NCBI GenBank assembly: GCA_963971305.1
Contig: OZ020304.1
Coordinates: 78,244,355 to 78,308,354 of the forward strand
Direction of reading: 5' to 3'
DNA from: Arcuatula senhousia
Taxonomy: Eukaryota; Mollusca; Bivalvia; Mytilida; Mytilidae
Length of the DNA: 64,000 bases
The notes under the pieces: model-generated
Told to the model about the DNA's origin: nothing
The model's database searches: none
What the model saw: the letters and a program-made list of their open reading frames with translations, nothing else
Part shown: positions 21,331 through 31,744 of the stretch, piece by piece
How the letters are laid out: the number at the start of each line of letters is the position of its first letter
Numbering within the stretch: position 1 is the stretch's first letter
Translations under genes and position numbers: made by a program

Positions 21331-22595
21331 GTATGTTGTCACGCCAGCAGACAAGGCTTCCAATAATATAGTTTTTGTATGTAAAGCACATTATTACAAT
21401 TGTCTAATAAAAGAACTAGGCATTGATGGTAATACTTCCGCTAGTGCTACATACACACGGACTACAAATCATAGCCAACCATAGCTCTTTTATATCCTCT
21501 TTAAATATTCCAATGAAAGAGGAACATAAAGAGTTACCATATTTGTACTTGATACCTAAACTTCACAAAAATCCGTACAAAGAAAGGTATATAGCTGGAT
21601 CTTCATCATGTTCAACTACGGAGCTGACCGTTCATTTAACTTAAATCTTGTCTGCTGTCAAAGAAGGTCAACAAGCATACTGCGACACTATTTATAATCG
21701 TAGTGGAATTTACCATATGTGGATTTTGAAGAACTCAAAAGATTTGTTAGATCATTTTAAATCTAGATCATTTTCTGAGGTTCACTCTTTGAAAAAGTTC
21801 GATTTTTCAACTTTATACACTACCGTGCCACACGAAAAACTAAAATGTCGCCTGAAAAAACTTCTCGAAAAAGCCTTTTCAAACTCTAGGAATTTTATTG
21901 TTTTGGGTTATAATTCTACATTCTTTTCCAAAACATCTTTAAAGGATAAAATTTGTTACACACTGGAACAAGTTTGCAGTATGCTTGATTTCCTCATTGA
22001 CAACATATTTGTCACCTTCGGAGGAGAGATTTTTAAACAACAAATCGGCATTCCAATGGGCACAAACTGTGCTCCTCTCCTGGCCGATTTGTTTTTATAC
22101 TCTTACAAGACTGAATTTCTTCAGGGACTCGTAAAGAACAAGAAGATTAAAGAAGCAAAGTCATTTAATCTTACATTCAGATATATTGATGATGTCCTTT
22201 CTGTCAATAACACTTCATTTTGTAGTTGGATTCCTTCAATATATCCACCGTAATTGGAGATTAAAGAGACCACCGAATTAAATTGCTTCACGTCTTTCTT
22301 GGATTTGCACCTCGAATTTGACCCAGGTGGTCATCTCAGTACAAAAATTTACGATAAACGAGACGATTTTGATTTTCAAATTATTAATTTTCCTAATCTA
22401 CAGAGCAATATACTTACTTCTCCTGTATACGGTGTTTATATTTCACAACTTATTCGATATGCCAGAGCTTGCACACATTTCAAAGATTTTTTTATCAGAC
22501 ACCGATTTCTTCGTGACCGACTTTTGGAGCATGGCTATAAGAAAATACGTCTCATACGATCACTAAAAAATTCTTTCTTCGTTATCAGCCACTAG
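21331..22595 (+). pseudogene. PLE-B reverse transcriptase, longest copy, decayed
   Basis: The longest reverse transcriptase segment in the window. In order: PADKASNNIVFVCKAHYYN (about 21345-21400), the N-terminal-finger motif PYLYLIPKLHKNPYKERYIAG (21535-21597, first 20 residues diagnostic of PLEs), LKKFDFSTLYTTVPHEKL (about 21790-21840), GIPMGTNCAPLLADLF (22045-22095), catalytic YIDDVLSVNN (about 22180-22210), and VYGVYISQLIRYARA, ending near 22595. Breaks are a frameshift near 21475, an in-frame stop at 21642-21644, and another at 22251-22253. There is no GIY-YIG endonuclease C-terminal to the RT. Whether an N-terminal one existed cannot be told because the copy is 5'-truncated. Confidence 0.92.
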
Positions 22596-22933
22596 TAGAA
22601 AAGTTCAAAATTGAGTTAAAAGATATGATGGTTAATTGTTTTAATTAGTGTTTGACTGGTCTGCTGTACTGAGATGATCACCTCAATATCCCTATTGTGT
22701 CTCACAACTGTGTTGTGTACTGTGGTCATTACCGGATCCTAAGATCGCAATGGAAGAGGGAGGTTTGGCGCCATAAAACCTGGTTTAACCCACCATTTCG
22801 TTTGAAATGCCTGTACCAAGTCAGGACCATTGCGATCCACCAATTCTCCGGTATGACTGATTCGTTTTTGTCATTTTCTCTGGACTATGAGATTGATCAT
22901 TCAAGTTCGGTAGTTTTGTTATTACCTTTATTT
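22596..22933 (+). repeat. PLE-B 3' UTR (reference copy)
   Basis: Follows the PLE-B stop and ends GTTATTACCTTTATTTA at about 22933. All solo PLE-B 3' ends in the window match this segment. An open frame at 22697-22951 inside it recurs in other copies. Confidence 0.85.
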
Positions 22934-23029
22934 ACAACGAAAAAGTACTGACAAAAAGATTTGTGAACGAAAAAAAAGGAACATGATAATATATATTACA
23001 TTTTCGATTCATCTGTCTTAAAACATGTT

Positions 23030-23160
23030 TTGTAGTATTTACCGCCCCTTAAGTTGCAATGGAAGCTAAAGATTGGCACAACTAATCTGGTTTAAACAAC
23101 TATTCCTTTGAAATGTCTGTACCAAGTCAGGAACATTGCAATTAAAATTTCTAACCTAAT
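23030..23160 (+). repeat. Decayed PLE-B 3' UTR
   Basis: Old copy: ACCGCCCCTTAAGTTGCAATGG, then TGTACCAAGTCAGGAACATT (landmarks given to 20 bases or fewer). Confidence 0.6.
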
Positions 23161-23179
23161 TGTCTTATTTTGTATTTCC

Positions 23180-23265
23180 TCCTTGGTCCTCTGTTATTCC
23201 CTATTTGAGAGGTTATACCTTGAAATATCGATATACAGCATACCCGTTTTTGGTACTTTTTTATT
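23180..23265 (+). repeat. Hammerhead family F fragment
   Basis: GAGAGGTTATACCTTGAAA followed by the palindrome TATCGATA and CAGCAT matches family F downstream of the core. The CUGAUGA segment itself is mutated. Confidence 0.55.
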
Positions 23266-23438
23266 GTACTTGCTTTTTGTTAAATAACAAGATTAGAATG
23301 AAATAAAAATGTTTGAGATTACAAAAATCTTTATTTTCTATTCACCAGGGTACAGACAGCAATTCCTTGATTAACTATTCTGATATTTTCTCCTTTGAGA
23401 TACAAATGACAACAAAGTTCCAGACAATAAATTTTGCT

Positions 23439-23482
23439 ACGCCTGACGCGCGTTTCGTCTTTTCAAGACTCATCAGAGGCGC
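23439..23482 (-). ncRNA. Hammerhead ribozyme motif (type I), family D
   Basis: Minus strand: stem I GCGCCT/AGGCGT, core CTGATGA (23476-23470), stem II GTCTT/AAGAC with a short loop, GAAA, stem III in palindrome ACGCGCGT, cleavage triplet GTC. No core residue is altered. Confidence 0.88.
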
Positions 23483-23796
23483 TCTACCAAAAATATTGAA
23501 AATGCCAAATACTATATGAATATGCAGAGCACAGAACAGTAAAACCAAAAATACCAAACTGGGGAACCAAATTAATACTATAATAATCAACCTATGTCTG
23601 GGGTAGGAAGAACCTTAGGGTTTAGAGAATTTTGAAATTTAGACGGATAATTTAAAGCTTTGATGTATTCTCCAACTCAAAAGTGTTGGTGCCGGAGCGG
23701 GCTAACCTCGGGGAATTAAAACTCCACCAGCAGTGCTAACCTTCACGTGTGTTCGAAATACAAATGACAACAAAGTTCCAGACAATAAATTTTGCT

Positions 23797-23840
23797 ACGC
23801 CTGACGCGCGTTTCGTCTTTTCAAGACTCATCAGAGGCAC
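23797..23840 (-). ncRNA. Hammerhead ribozyme motif (type I), family D
   Basis: Second ribozyme of the dimer, same core as 23439-23482. Stem I reads GTGCCT here, giving one G-U pair against AGGCGT. Confidence 0.85.
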
Positions 23841-24039
23841 TCTACCAAAAATATTGAAAATGCCAAATACTATATGAATATGCAGAGCATAGAACAGTAA
23901 ACCCAAAAATACCAAACTGGGGAACCAAATTATTACTAAGATAATCAACCTATGTCTGGGATAGGAAGAACCTTAGGGTTTAGACAATTTTGAAATTTAG
24001 ACGGATAATTTAAAGCTTTGATGTATTGAGACAATTTCT

Positions 24040-24350
24040 TCCAGTCAGAAAAACAGAAAAGTTCAAAATTGAGTTAAAAGATATGGTGGTTAATTGTTTT
24101 AATTAGTGTTTGACTGGTCTACTGTACTGAAATGATCACCTCAATATCCCTATTGTGTCTCACAACTATGTTGTGTTCTATGGTCATTACCGGATCCTAA
24201 GATCGCAATGGAAGAGGAAATGCCTGTACCAAGTCAGGACCATTGCGATCCACCAATTCTCCGGTATGACTGATTCGTTTTTGTCATTTTCTCTGGACTG
24301 TGAGATTGATCATTCAAGTTCGGTAGTTTTGTTATTACTTTTATTTACAT
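24040..24350 (+). repeat. PLE-B solo 3' end with internal deletion
   Basis: Starts near the end of the coding tail and ends at the family terminus. The GGTTTGGCGCCATAAAACC block is deleted near 24217. Confidence 0.8.
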
Positions 24351-24511
24351 GTCAAGGCAATACCAGATACTACTCGTGTACTTGCATGTGTCTTACGATG
24401 AAAAGAACGAAAAACAAATAAATAAAGTGTTTACCATGGAAAAAAGACATGGATAAATCGTTCATGGCACTCTTTCGAAAAATGGTGATAGGAAGTAATG
24501 AGATTGAAGAA

Positions 24512-24632
24512 TTGCCCTGACTTGGTACAGGCATTTTAAAATAAAATCAAATGGTCGGTTAAACCTGTTTTTTGTGGAGCCAAATCTTCCTCTTCCATTT
24601 CAATCTTATGGTCCGATAGTAACATAAAACAC
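24512..24632 (-). repeat. Decayed PLE-B 3' UTR fragment
   Basis: CCTGACTTGGTACAGGCATT and TTCCTCTTCCATTTCAATC identify it. Both ends are lost. Confidence 0.65.
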
Positions 24633-24659
24633 AACACGAGTTTGAAGACTTAAGCACCG

Positions 24660-25180
24660 TATACAGGTAAATAAAGGTAAAAACAAAACTACCGAACTTG
24701 AATGATCAATCTCATAGTCCAGAGAAAATGACAAGAACGAATCAGTCATACCGGAGAATTGGTGGATCGCAATGGTCCTGACTTGGTGCAGGCATTTCAA
24801 ACGAAATGGTGGGTTAAACCAGGTTTTATGGCGCCAAACCTCCCTCTTCCATTGCGATCTTAGGATCCGGTAATGACCATAGAACACAACATAGTTGTGA
24901 GACACAATAGGGATATTGAGGTGATCATCTCAGTACAGCAGACCAGTCAAACACTAATTAAAACAATTAACTATCATATCTTTTAAGTCAATTTTGAACT
25001 TTTCTACTAGTGGCTGATAACGAAGAAAGAATTTTTTTAGGGATCGTATGAGACGTATTTTCTTATAGCCCTAATCCAAAAGTCGGTTACGAAGAAATCG
25101 GTGTCTGATAAAAAATCTGTGAAATGTGTGCAAGCTCTAGCATATCGAATAAGTTGTGAAGTATATACTGTATTACTTTC
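24660..25180 (-). pseudogene. PLE-B C-terminal tail and 3' UTR
   Basis: Reads minus from about 25180: a VYTSQLIRYARACTHF tail ending near 25010, then 3' UTR to 24660. The 5' end abuts the PLE-A 3' end at about 25190, so PLE-A probably inserted into this copy or both share a breakpoint. Confidence 0.82.
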
Positions 25181-25189
25181 CAGAAAGAA

Positions 25190-26275
25190 GCAGAGGTACC
25201 AATGGGGTATCCGAATGTCAAAGGTCCGAAAGGGCAGAGACAAAACCAGTAAACACGAACAAGAACGGGACCAAAACAGATAACATGTAAAACATGGAAA
25301 CACAAAATAACTGAATATCAATCAACAACGCGAACTCCAGTCGAAACAAGAGTGAACTCAGGTGCTCAGGAAGAGTAAGCAGTTCCTGCTTGCTATAGCA
25401 CACCAGTCGCATTGCCAATAGTCCATTCAGTGTGTCAAATCCGGTAAAGGAAGACAAAACAACACCCTATGACAAACCAACATCTGCACTCATCTGAGAG
25501 ATCGAAATCCCATATTTGTCTATAAGTGCATGATGTCTTCCGTAAAATTTCTTGAGTGAAGACAGCAACCGAGGAGCAACATAACCCTGTGTGAGCAATT
25601 TTTGCGTCAGACGTGTCGCTCTGCTAAGGAAATCGATGTAAGTCCCGCACGCTCTGGAGTAACGAATCAATTGAGATACGTAAACTCCATAAGCTGGAGA
25701 GTAGGAAAAATAATAATTTGAAAATAAAAAAAACGTCTCTTTTTGTAAAATTTTGTTCTGAGATAACAACCCAGGTCAAATTCGAGATGTAAATCCAAGA
25801 ATGACGTGAACCAAATGGATTTCGTGGTTACTTTAATCTCGAACTCTGGAGGATATATTGAATAAAGGTAATAACAAGACTACCGAACTTGAATGATCAA
25901 TCTCATAGTCCAGAGAAAATGACAAAAAACGAATCAGTCATACCGGAGAATTGGTGGATCGCAATGGTCCTGACTTGGTACAGGCATTTCAAACGAGTAA
26001 TCAATCTACCAAACGAAGCGTTGTTTACAGAGAGCACATAATCAATATATCTGAAATTAAGATTAAAAGTAATCGCCTCTTTTATCTGCTTGTTCTTTAC
26101 GAGTTCCCGACGAAATTATCTGTCATACGAGTATAAAACCAAGTCTGAGAGGAGAGGAGCACAATTTGTGTCCATTATAATGCCAATTTGTTTTTTCAAA
26201 AATCTCTCCCCCAAACGTGACAAATATTGGTTAATAAGTAAATCAAGCATAATTCATACTTGGTCAAATTTATAC
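25190..26275 (-). pseudogene. PLE-A reverse transcriptase, broken, with 3' UTR
   Basis: On the minus strand: palm region (about 26275-25995, with IGI-x-MDTN-like and SVNN traces), a nested PLE-B piece at 25861-25994, then the DLHLEFD region (25860-25770). A short gap follows, then an AYGVYVSQLIRYSRA tail with stop at 25467, and the 3' UTR to 25190. Several frame breaks. Part of the sequence before 25770 is nearer to PLE-B, so the copy may be chimeric. Confidence 0.78.
25861..25994 (-). repeat. PLE-B 3' end nested in a reverse transcriptase
   Basis: Minus-strand PLE-B terminus (AATAAAGGTAATAACAAGAC at 25861) running to GGCATTTCAAACG. It sits between two halves of the host PLE coding sequence (GGATATATTG and AATCAATCTACC). 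Confidence 0.8.
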
Positions 26276-26762
26276 TAAATCGTGTACCCTATACATTGTG
26301 TTCACACCTCTTAACATGTACATGTATTCCAACTCTAAACCTAGTATATTAAAATTTCTATCAATGCTACATGGAATAATAAACAACTTTGCCGATAGCA
26401 CAGCGAACGTATTGGACACCAGATTTTATTATTACATTTATTAGATAAATAACAAATATATGTCAAAAACATACAATGATTATTATTAGTAGTAGTATCA
26501 ATCTGAAAATAAACTCTCTCATTAGCAACCCTTCAAGATTGGGTTAGAAATGACTTATCGGCAAATATTTCCGTCAATTACACGTACATGTAATCACATG
26601 ACAAAATAATCCATTACCTATTATTCAGTTAATACCGTTTATACAATAATTTCTTATTATGCTAACGAACCTTTAAAAAATTAATGATCTATATAATAAT
26701 GTAGAATTATAGCCTAAAAACAAAGTTCCTTGACACAAGTTGAAAAATCGAAAAGTGTTCAA
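26276..26762. other. Spacer
   Basis: No gene seen. It may hold old PLE 5' sequence, but I cannot align it. Confidence 0.4.
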
Positions 26763-27482
26763 GAAGCAGAGGTACCAATGACGAATGTCAAAAGTCAGAA
26801 AGGTCAGACACAAAACCAATAAGCACCAACGAGAACGGGAACAAAATAGACTACATGTAAAATATGGAAACACAAAAATAACTGAATATTAATCAACAAC
26901 CCGAACTCCAGTCGAAACGAGAGTAAACTCAGGTGCTTCGGAAGTGTAAGCAGTTTCTGCTTGCTATAGCACACCTCGCATAACTCTGTGTCGGCAATTT
27001 TTGTGTCAGACGTGACGCTCTTCTATAGAAATCGATGTAAGTTCCACAAGCTCTAGCATAACGAATCAATTGAGATAAGTAAACTCCATAAGCTGGAGCG
27101 GACAGAATGTTGCTACACAAGAAAGGAAAGTTGACGTTTGGCAAATTGAAATCATCACGTTTGTTATAAAGATTTCTAGATATAAAGCAGACTTCCTAGA
27201 ATCCGTAGTGTCCTCTATCTCAAGTTCCTGAGGTAATATAAGATGAAGAAAGTCACCAAGAATTGTTCAGTGAAAGGACATCATCAAAATAACGGAAAGT
27301 GACGAATGAAGAAACAAATCAGCAAGCAAAGGTGCACAATTTGTGTCCATTAGAATCCCTTTTGTCCACCAAACATAACAAATACGTTGTCAATGAGAAA
27401 TTTGATCATGTCGAATATTTGGTCGTCTGTAATTTTGTTCTTTTTCTCTACTCATTGATGACAAAGTAGGTTTTAGTATATT
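26763..27482 (-). pseudogene. PLE-A, 3' part of a split copy
   Basis: Minus strand: finger/palm remnants (27475-27250, including CTTTGTCATCAATGAGTAG), an APAYGVYLSQLIRYARA tail (about 27100-27050), then a roughly 200-bp deletion that joins the tail to the middle of the 3' UTR (near 26975), and UTR to 26763. Its 5' continuation lies at 30091-30590 on the far side of the 2.6-kb transposon. Confidence 0.82.
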
Positions 27483-27784
27483 CACAGGTAGTAATGTGTC
27501 AAATCGTATAATGTTTGGTAAAGGGATTTTGTCATGGTATGGTAAAGGGAGGTCATGGTTTGTCTAAGGGATTTTTTCTAAAATATTTAAAAATATCTTT
27601 ATTTTAGTATAGAATCGTGTGGAGAGCTGACAGGAATTGAACATGACAATAAAGGTTTACTGTGTTACTTTAAATCTGCTTAGTTGTGCTTATTAACCAA
27701 ATGAAAATTTTGGTAATGGGAACAGAGAATTGTCATGGTTTATACCATTATGTCATGGTTTATCACATTTTCTAAATTACAAAT

Positions 27785-28140
27785 ACCAAAACGCGGGTAT
27801 AAACGGTTAATTTGGATATGCTATATATCGATAACCTCTCATCAGTAGCATTTAAATCTAAACATTGGAAGGTAAAATTCCAAAACTGTTGAAAACGAAA
27901 AGTACTCAAAACCAAACCGTTCGAACAAGGAAGCCAAACCCAGCATTGAGGATATCGACCATGTGCATAACAAGGAAAGAAACCTGGTGTTTTAAAAAAA
28001 ATTGAATTTTAAAATCGGAAATTTCAGCGACAAATATATTAGAAATTGTATGGTAAATCGTGTCAGACAAGTCTGACGACCGGGTTTGTGATTACCCTCG
28101 GGGACCTCTGGTCCACCATCAGCGGTTATCGAAGTTCGGA
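27785..28140 (-). repeat. Hammerhead family F copy, ribozyme deleted
   Basis: Minus strand matches 58025-58360, including a GGTGGACCAGAGGTCCCC module (28121-28090) and CTGATGAGAGG (27845-27835). The segment with GAAA is deleted, so it cannot cleave. Confidence 0.7.
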
Positions 28141-28712
28141 GAAACGCTCTAAAGTTCGGAGATCGGGCAAAATATAAGGGGTTTTTTCTGTGCTGGTTTT
28201 GTGTGTGTATGTGTGTAACGACATACTGTGTTTCTCAATACACATCTTGAACACTCTAAAATCATATGCTCGTTTCTTTGAATTTACAAAGCGTAACCTT
28301 CAGTGTTTGCATATAACAGATATATATATTTTTATAATGTGTATCATTTTAACTTTAAATTTGCTCTAGACCGCAACTAAGCCAACAACATATATTTACG
28401 ATAACAGTACAAGCTACTCCTGTATGATAATTATGGCTTGAACAAACGTAACTGTAATACAACAAACACTGCTGTTGCACTGAATAATTTTTTATGGATA
28501 AAGCAACATATACCTGAGATGGAAGAATATTTCCCCTTCGTAATAGTTCAGTTGGTTTTGAATATCATTTAATTAATGGAAAGTCCTTCTTGGAATACAA
28601 AGGAAGAGCTTTATTGATAGGGAGTTCTGAGTATATATATAAGCGGCAATAAGCAAAATCATGCATTAAACCTAATGCCTAGTCAATGTTTTCCTGATAC
28701 CTTTGTAGCTAT

Positions 28713-28925
28713 TTTGAAATACAAATGACAACAAAGTTCCAGACAATAAATTTTGCTACGCCTGACGCGCGTTTCTTCTATTCAAGACTCATCAAAGGCG
28801 CTCTACCAAAAATATTGAAAATGCCAAACACTGTATGAATATGAAGAGCATAGAACAGTATAACCAAAAATACCAAACTGGGGAACCAAATTATTACTAA
28901 GATTTTCAACCTATGTCTGACTAAA
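28713..28925 (-). repeat. Hammerhead family D copy, mutated core
   Basis: Ribozyme at 28758-28801 has TTGATGA instead of CTGATGA, and the stem II closing C is changed to A. Two lesions should inactivate it. The rest matches family D well. Confidence 0.8.
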
Positions 28926-29071
28926 AGTTTCCATATAAGAACCCAGTATCATTTCTCGAGCGATGTTATTGTCTCAGCTTATGCTTCCATCTAAAATGGG
29001 AGTCTCGAAATAATATAGAAGCTGATATGGAAAACTCTGTATAATAATCTTTATCTAATGATTACTGTATC

Positions 29072-29477
29072 ATGTCTAATGAAGCAAAGGTCTACCAAAG
29101 GGGTAATCAGTATCATAAAACCGTGAAGACAAAGACAAAACCGGCAGACAAAAAATCATCACAACAAAACAAACCATATAACAACAAAACCGCATTCAGC
29201 AACGCGAACTCAAGTCGAAACGAGAGTGAACTCAGGTGCTCCGGAAGAGTAAGCAGTTCCTGCTTGCTATAGCACACCCGTCACGTTGCCAAAGATCGAT
29301 TAAGTGTTGGTCGAATCCGGAAAGGATGACATTACAAAACTCTATGTCAAACCAACATCTGTGCTCATCTGAGAGATAGAAATCCCGTATTTGCATACAA
29401 GCACATGATGTCGTCCGTAAAATTTCTTTAGTGATGACAACAACCTGGGAGCAACGTAATGAATGGCATACAAACAC
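29072..29477 (-). pseudogene. PLE-A variant 3' end
   Basis: Minus strand: last PLE-A codons with a frameshift, then a 3' UTR variant containing GGTTTTGTCTTTGTCTTCAC that is shared with 47320-47525 and, in part, 45870-45995. Lies inside the 2.6-kb transposon. Confidence 0.75.
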
Positions 29478-30090
29478 TAAAATTATACAGTCACGTATCT
29501 CCAGTGGTGGTTGATATGCAGTATGCCTTATTATGGTAAAATATATATAACCAGTTTAAGTTAAAAAAAAAAAAACATTAATTTTTGCTCATATGATTGA
29601 AAAATATTTAAAATATCACTTTTGAATAACCCTTGACCAAACCATGACCATCCTACACTAAACCATGACATCCCTTGTACAAACCATGACAGGTAAAAAA
29701 AATATTTTTGCGCTGTATGCTTTGTAAGCGATTAATTACACTGAAAATGTATTAAAAGGTTGAATGAAAAGTGAATGGTTGTTTAGGGACAAAATCTGGC
29801 CTTTACTTATGCTTGAAACAGAAAATGTCGTTACTTTATCAATTGAGCAAAACTAAATTTCTTAGTGATTTAGCGAATATATTTCATCATATACATGTGT
29901 CAGATTTAAGTATAAATACACCCTATCCTTTAAATGCCAGAATAAGCCTTTTGTGTCCGGACAAATTATGATTTCATTTTTGCAGACGACATTATGCAAA
30001 TTTCCCTTGTACAAACCATGACGCCCTTGACAAAACTATGACAAAATCCCTTTACCAAACATTATACGATATGACACATTACTACCTGTG

Positions 30091-30590
30091 ATATTCGACT
30101 TCCAGATATTCGTTTTCCAATCTGTTTTAAAAGGCTGCGTTTAATCAGGTGTGCCAATCGCAATTTCAGTTTTTCATGTTGAATAGAAATGTAAAGTGTG
30201 GTGAAATCGAAAGTTTTGTTCAAAGAATGAACCTCAGAAATTGGCCGAGATTTTAAATGTTATAACAAATCTTTTGAGTTCTTTTAAATCCACATATCAT
30301 TGATACCAATACGATTATAAATAGTGTCACAGAAAGCTTATTGTCCTTCTTTGACAGCAGAAAATATCTTAGTAAGTTGAACGGACAGCTCTGTAGTTGA
30401 ACATGATGCAGATTCAGCTATTTATTTTTCTTTGTAGGGATTTTAGTGAAGTTTAGGTATCCAGTACAAATATGTTATTCTTCATGTTCCTTTTTTAAAT
30501 GAATAGTTAAAGAGAACATGAAAGAGTTATATTATTACGTCATCTTTATCAAATGAGTGTATGAAGCACTAGCGAAAGAATGTTAGTAAC
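30091..30590 (-). pseudogene. PLE-A, 5' part of a split copy
   Basis: Minus strand: YLYWIPKLHKNPYKEK (30480-30430), SCSTTELSVQLTKIFSAVKE (20 residues, about 30405-30350), then ISEVHSLNKTFDFTTLY (about 30245-30195). Several in-frame stops. Continues at 27482 after removal of the inserted transposon. Confidence 0.85.
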
Positions 30591-30908
30591 TTACTTGGAC
30601 ATTTGATTTCATGTTAAAATAAACATATGTATACAAACAATCTTGTAGGAACCCAGAAAACTCTACAGCTTGTGGATCTAAGCAAAGAGTTTTGCCCGTG
30701 CTTCAGTTGTATGCTCTTATATATTTTCGAGTACTGGAATGTGTGTTGGAAAGACACAGTTTACATATTTCCAAAATTTGACAACGTTTGGCTATTTCTT
30801 TAAAAATTGATAAATTTATCTGTTTGGTCATTGTTGTAATATTTTTTGGCTTCTGTTTTGTTTTATCAAATCTAATATTCTACCGGTTTTCCAAGGTTTT
30901 TACTCCTA

Positions 30909-30950
30909 GCGTGTCTGATGAAGGTTAATCCAGGAAAGCGCTTCACACGC
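30909..30950 (+). ncRNA. Hammerhead-like motif, family E, copy 1 (altered core)
   Basis: Stem I GCGTGT/ACACGC (6 bp), CTGATGA at 30915, stem II GG/CC. The expected GAAAA reads GGAAA, which changes A13 or shifts the register. Palindrome core AGCGCT and triplet TTC are present. Probably weakened. Confidence 0.65.
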
Positions 30951-31305
30951 AGTGAAATTTTGCATTGTACATTTATCAAAATCATTTCAATATGTGGATC
31001 GTGTCTTTCTGGCACATATTCCATATTCTTTCGTATTTAATATTATTTCAGAGTTTGGCTTTAGTGCCGTGTGGAGGTCGTAGAAAGCTTCCCCGTGCTT
31101 CAGTTGTATGCTCTTTTATATTTTCGAGTACTGGAATGTGTGTTGGAAAGACACAGTTTACATATTTCCAAAATTTGACAACGTTTGGCTATTTCTTTAA
31201 AAATTGATAAATTTATCTGTTTGGTCATTGTTGTAATATTTTTTGGCTTCTGTTTTGTTTTATCAAATCTAATATTCTACCGGTTTTCCAAGGTTTTTAC
31301 TCCTA

Positions 31306-31347
31306 GCGTGTCTGATGATGGTTAATGCAGAAAAGCACTTCACACGC
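31306..31347 (+). ncRNA. Hammerhead-like ribozyme motif, family E, copy 2
   Basis: Stem I GCGTGT/ACACGC, CTGATGA (31312-31318), short stem II (TG/CA), GAAA (31330-31333), stem III AA/TT closing GCAC, cleavage triplet TTC (after 31341). Core intact, but stem II has only two pairs. Confidence 0.75.
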
Positions 31348-31702
31348 AGTGAAATTTTGCATTGTACATTTATCAAAATCATTTCAATATGTGGAACGTG
31401 TCTTTCTGGCACATATTCACTATTCTTTCGTATTTAATATTCATTCAGAGTTTGGCTTTTGTGCCGTGTGGAGGTCGTAGAAAGCTTCCCCGTGCTTCAG
31501 TTGTATGCTCTTATATATTTTCGAGTACTGGAATGTGAGTTGGAAAGACACAGTTTACATATTTCCAAAATTTGACAACGTTTGGCTATTTCTTTAAAAA
31601 TTGATAAATTTATCTGTTTGGTCATTGTTGTAATATTTTTTGGCTTCTATTTTGTTTTATCAAATCTAATATTCTACCGGTTTTCCAAGGTTTTTACTCC
31701 TA

Positions 31703-31744
31703 GCGTGTCTGATGAAGGTTAATCCAGAAAAGCGCTTCACACGC
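31703..31744 (+). ncRNA. Hammerhead-like ribozyme motif, family E, copy 3
   Basis: Stem I GCGTGT/ACACGC, CTGATGA (31709-31715), stem II GG/CC after an A-A mismatch with loop TTAAT, GAAA (31727-31730), palindrome AAGCGCTT for stem III, triplet TTC. Core intact; stem II is marginal. Confidence 0.75.

Larger units (their letters stand above)
23399..24026 (-). repeat. Hammerhead family D head-to-tail dimer, 358-bp unit
   Basis: Landmarks such as GACAACAAAGTTCCAG begin at 23408 and 23766, and the two ribozyme cores are also exactly 358 bp apart. So 1.75 tandem units are present. Between the ribozymes lies a GC-richer module (23691-23745) whose minus-strand sense reads GCTGGTGGAG, then TTCCCCGAGG. 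Tandem non-coding units each carrying a hammerhead are the layout of retrozymes, which are copied through circular RNA. Both copies look fairly young (few differences). Confidence 0.85.
27483..30090. mobile_element. 2.6-kb TIR transposon with 5-bp duplication, inserted in PLE-A
   Basis: Terminal inverted repeats of about 50 bp begin CACAGGTAGTAATGTGTCA (27483) and are mirrored at 30090 with about one mismatch. ATATT flanks both sides (27478-27482 and 30091-30095). The flanking PLE-A coding sequence is continuous across it. Subterminal direct repeats contain CATGGTTT and its complement. The interior holds family F, family D and PLE-A pieces but no transposase. CAC ends with a 5-bp duplication recall Transib, and CAC ends also occur in CMC elements; the class is inference. 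Confidence 0.85.

Noticed and set aside
28758..28801. Hammerhead at the family D copy
   Set aside because: Core C3 and the stem II closing base are mutated; kept only as a repeat, not as an active ribozyme.
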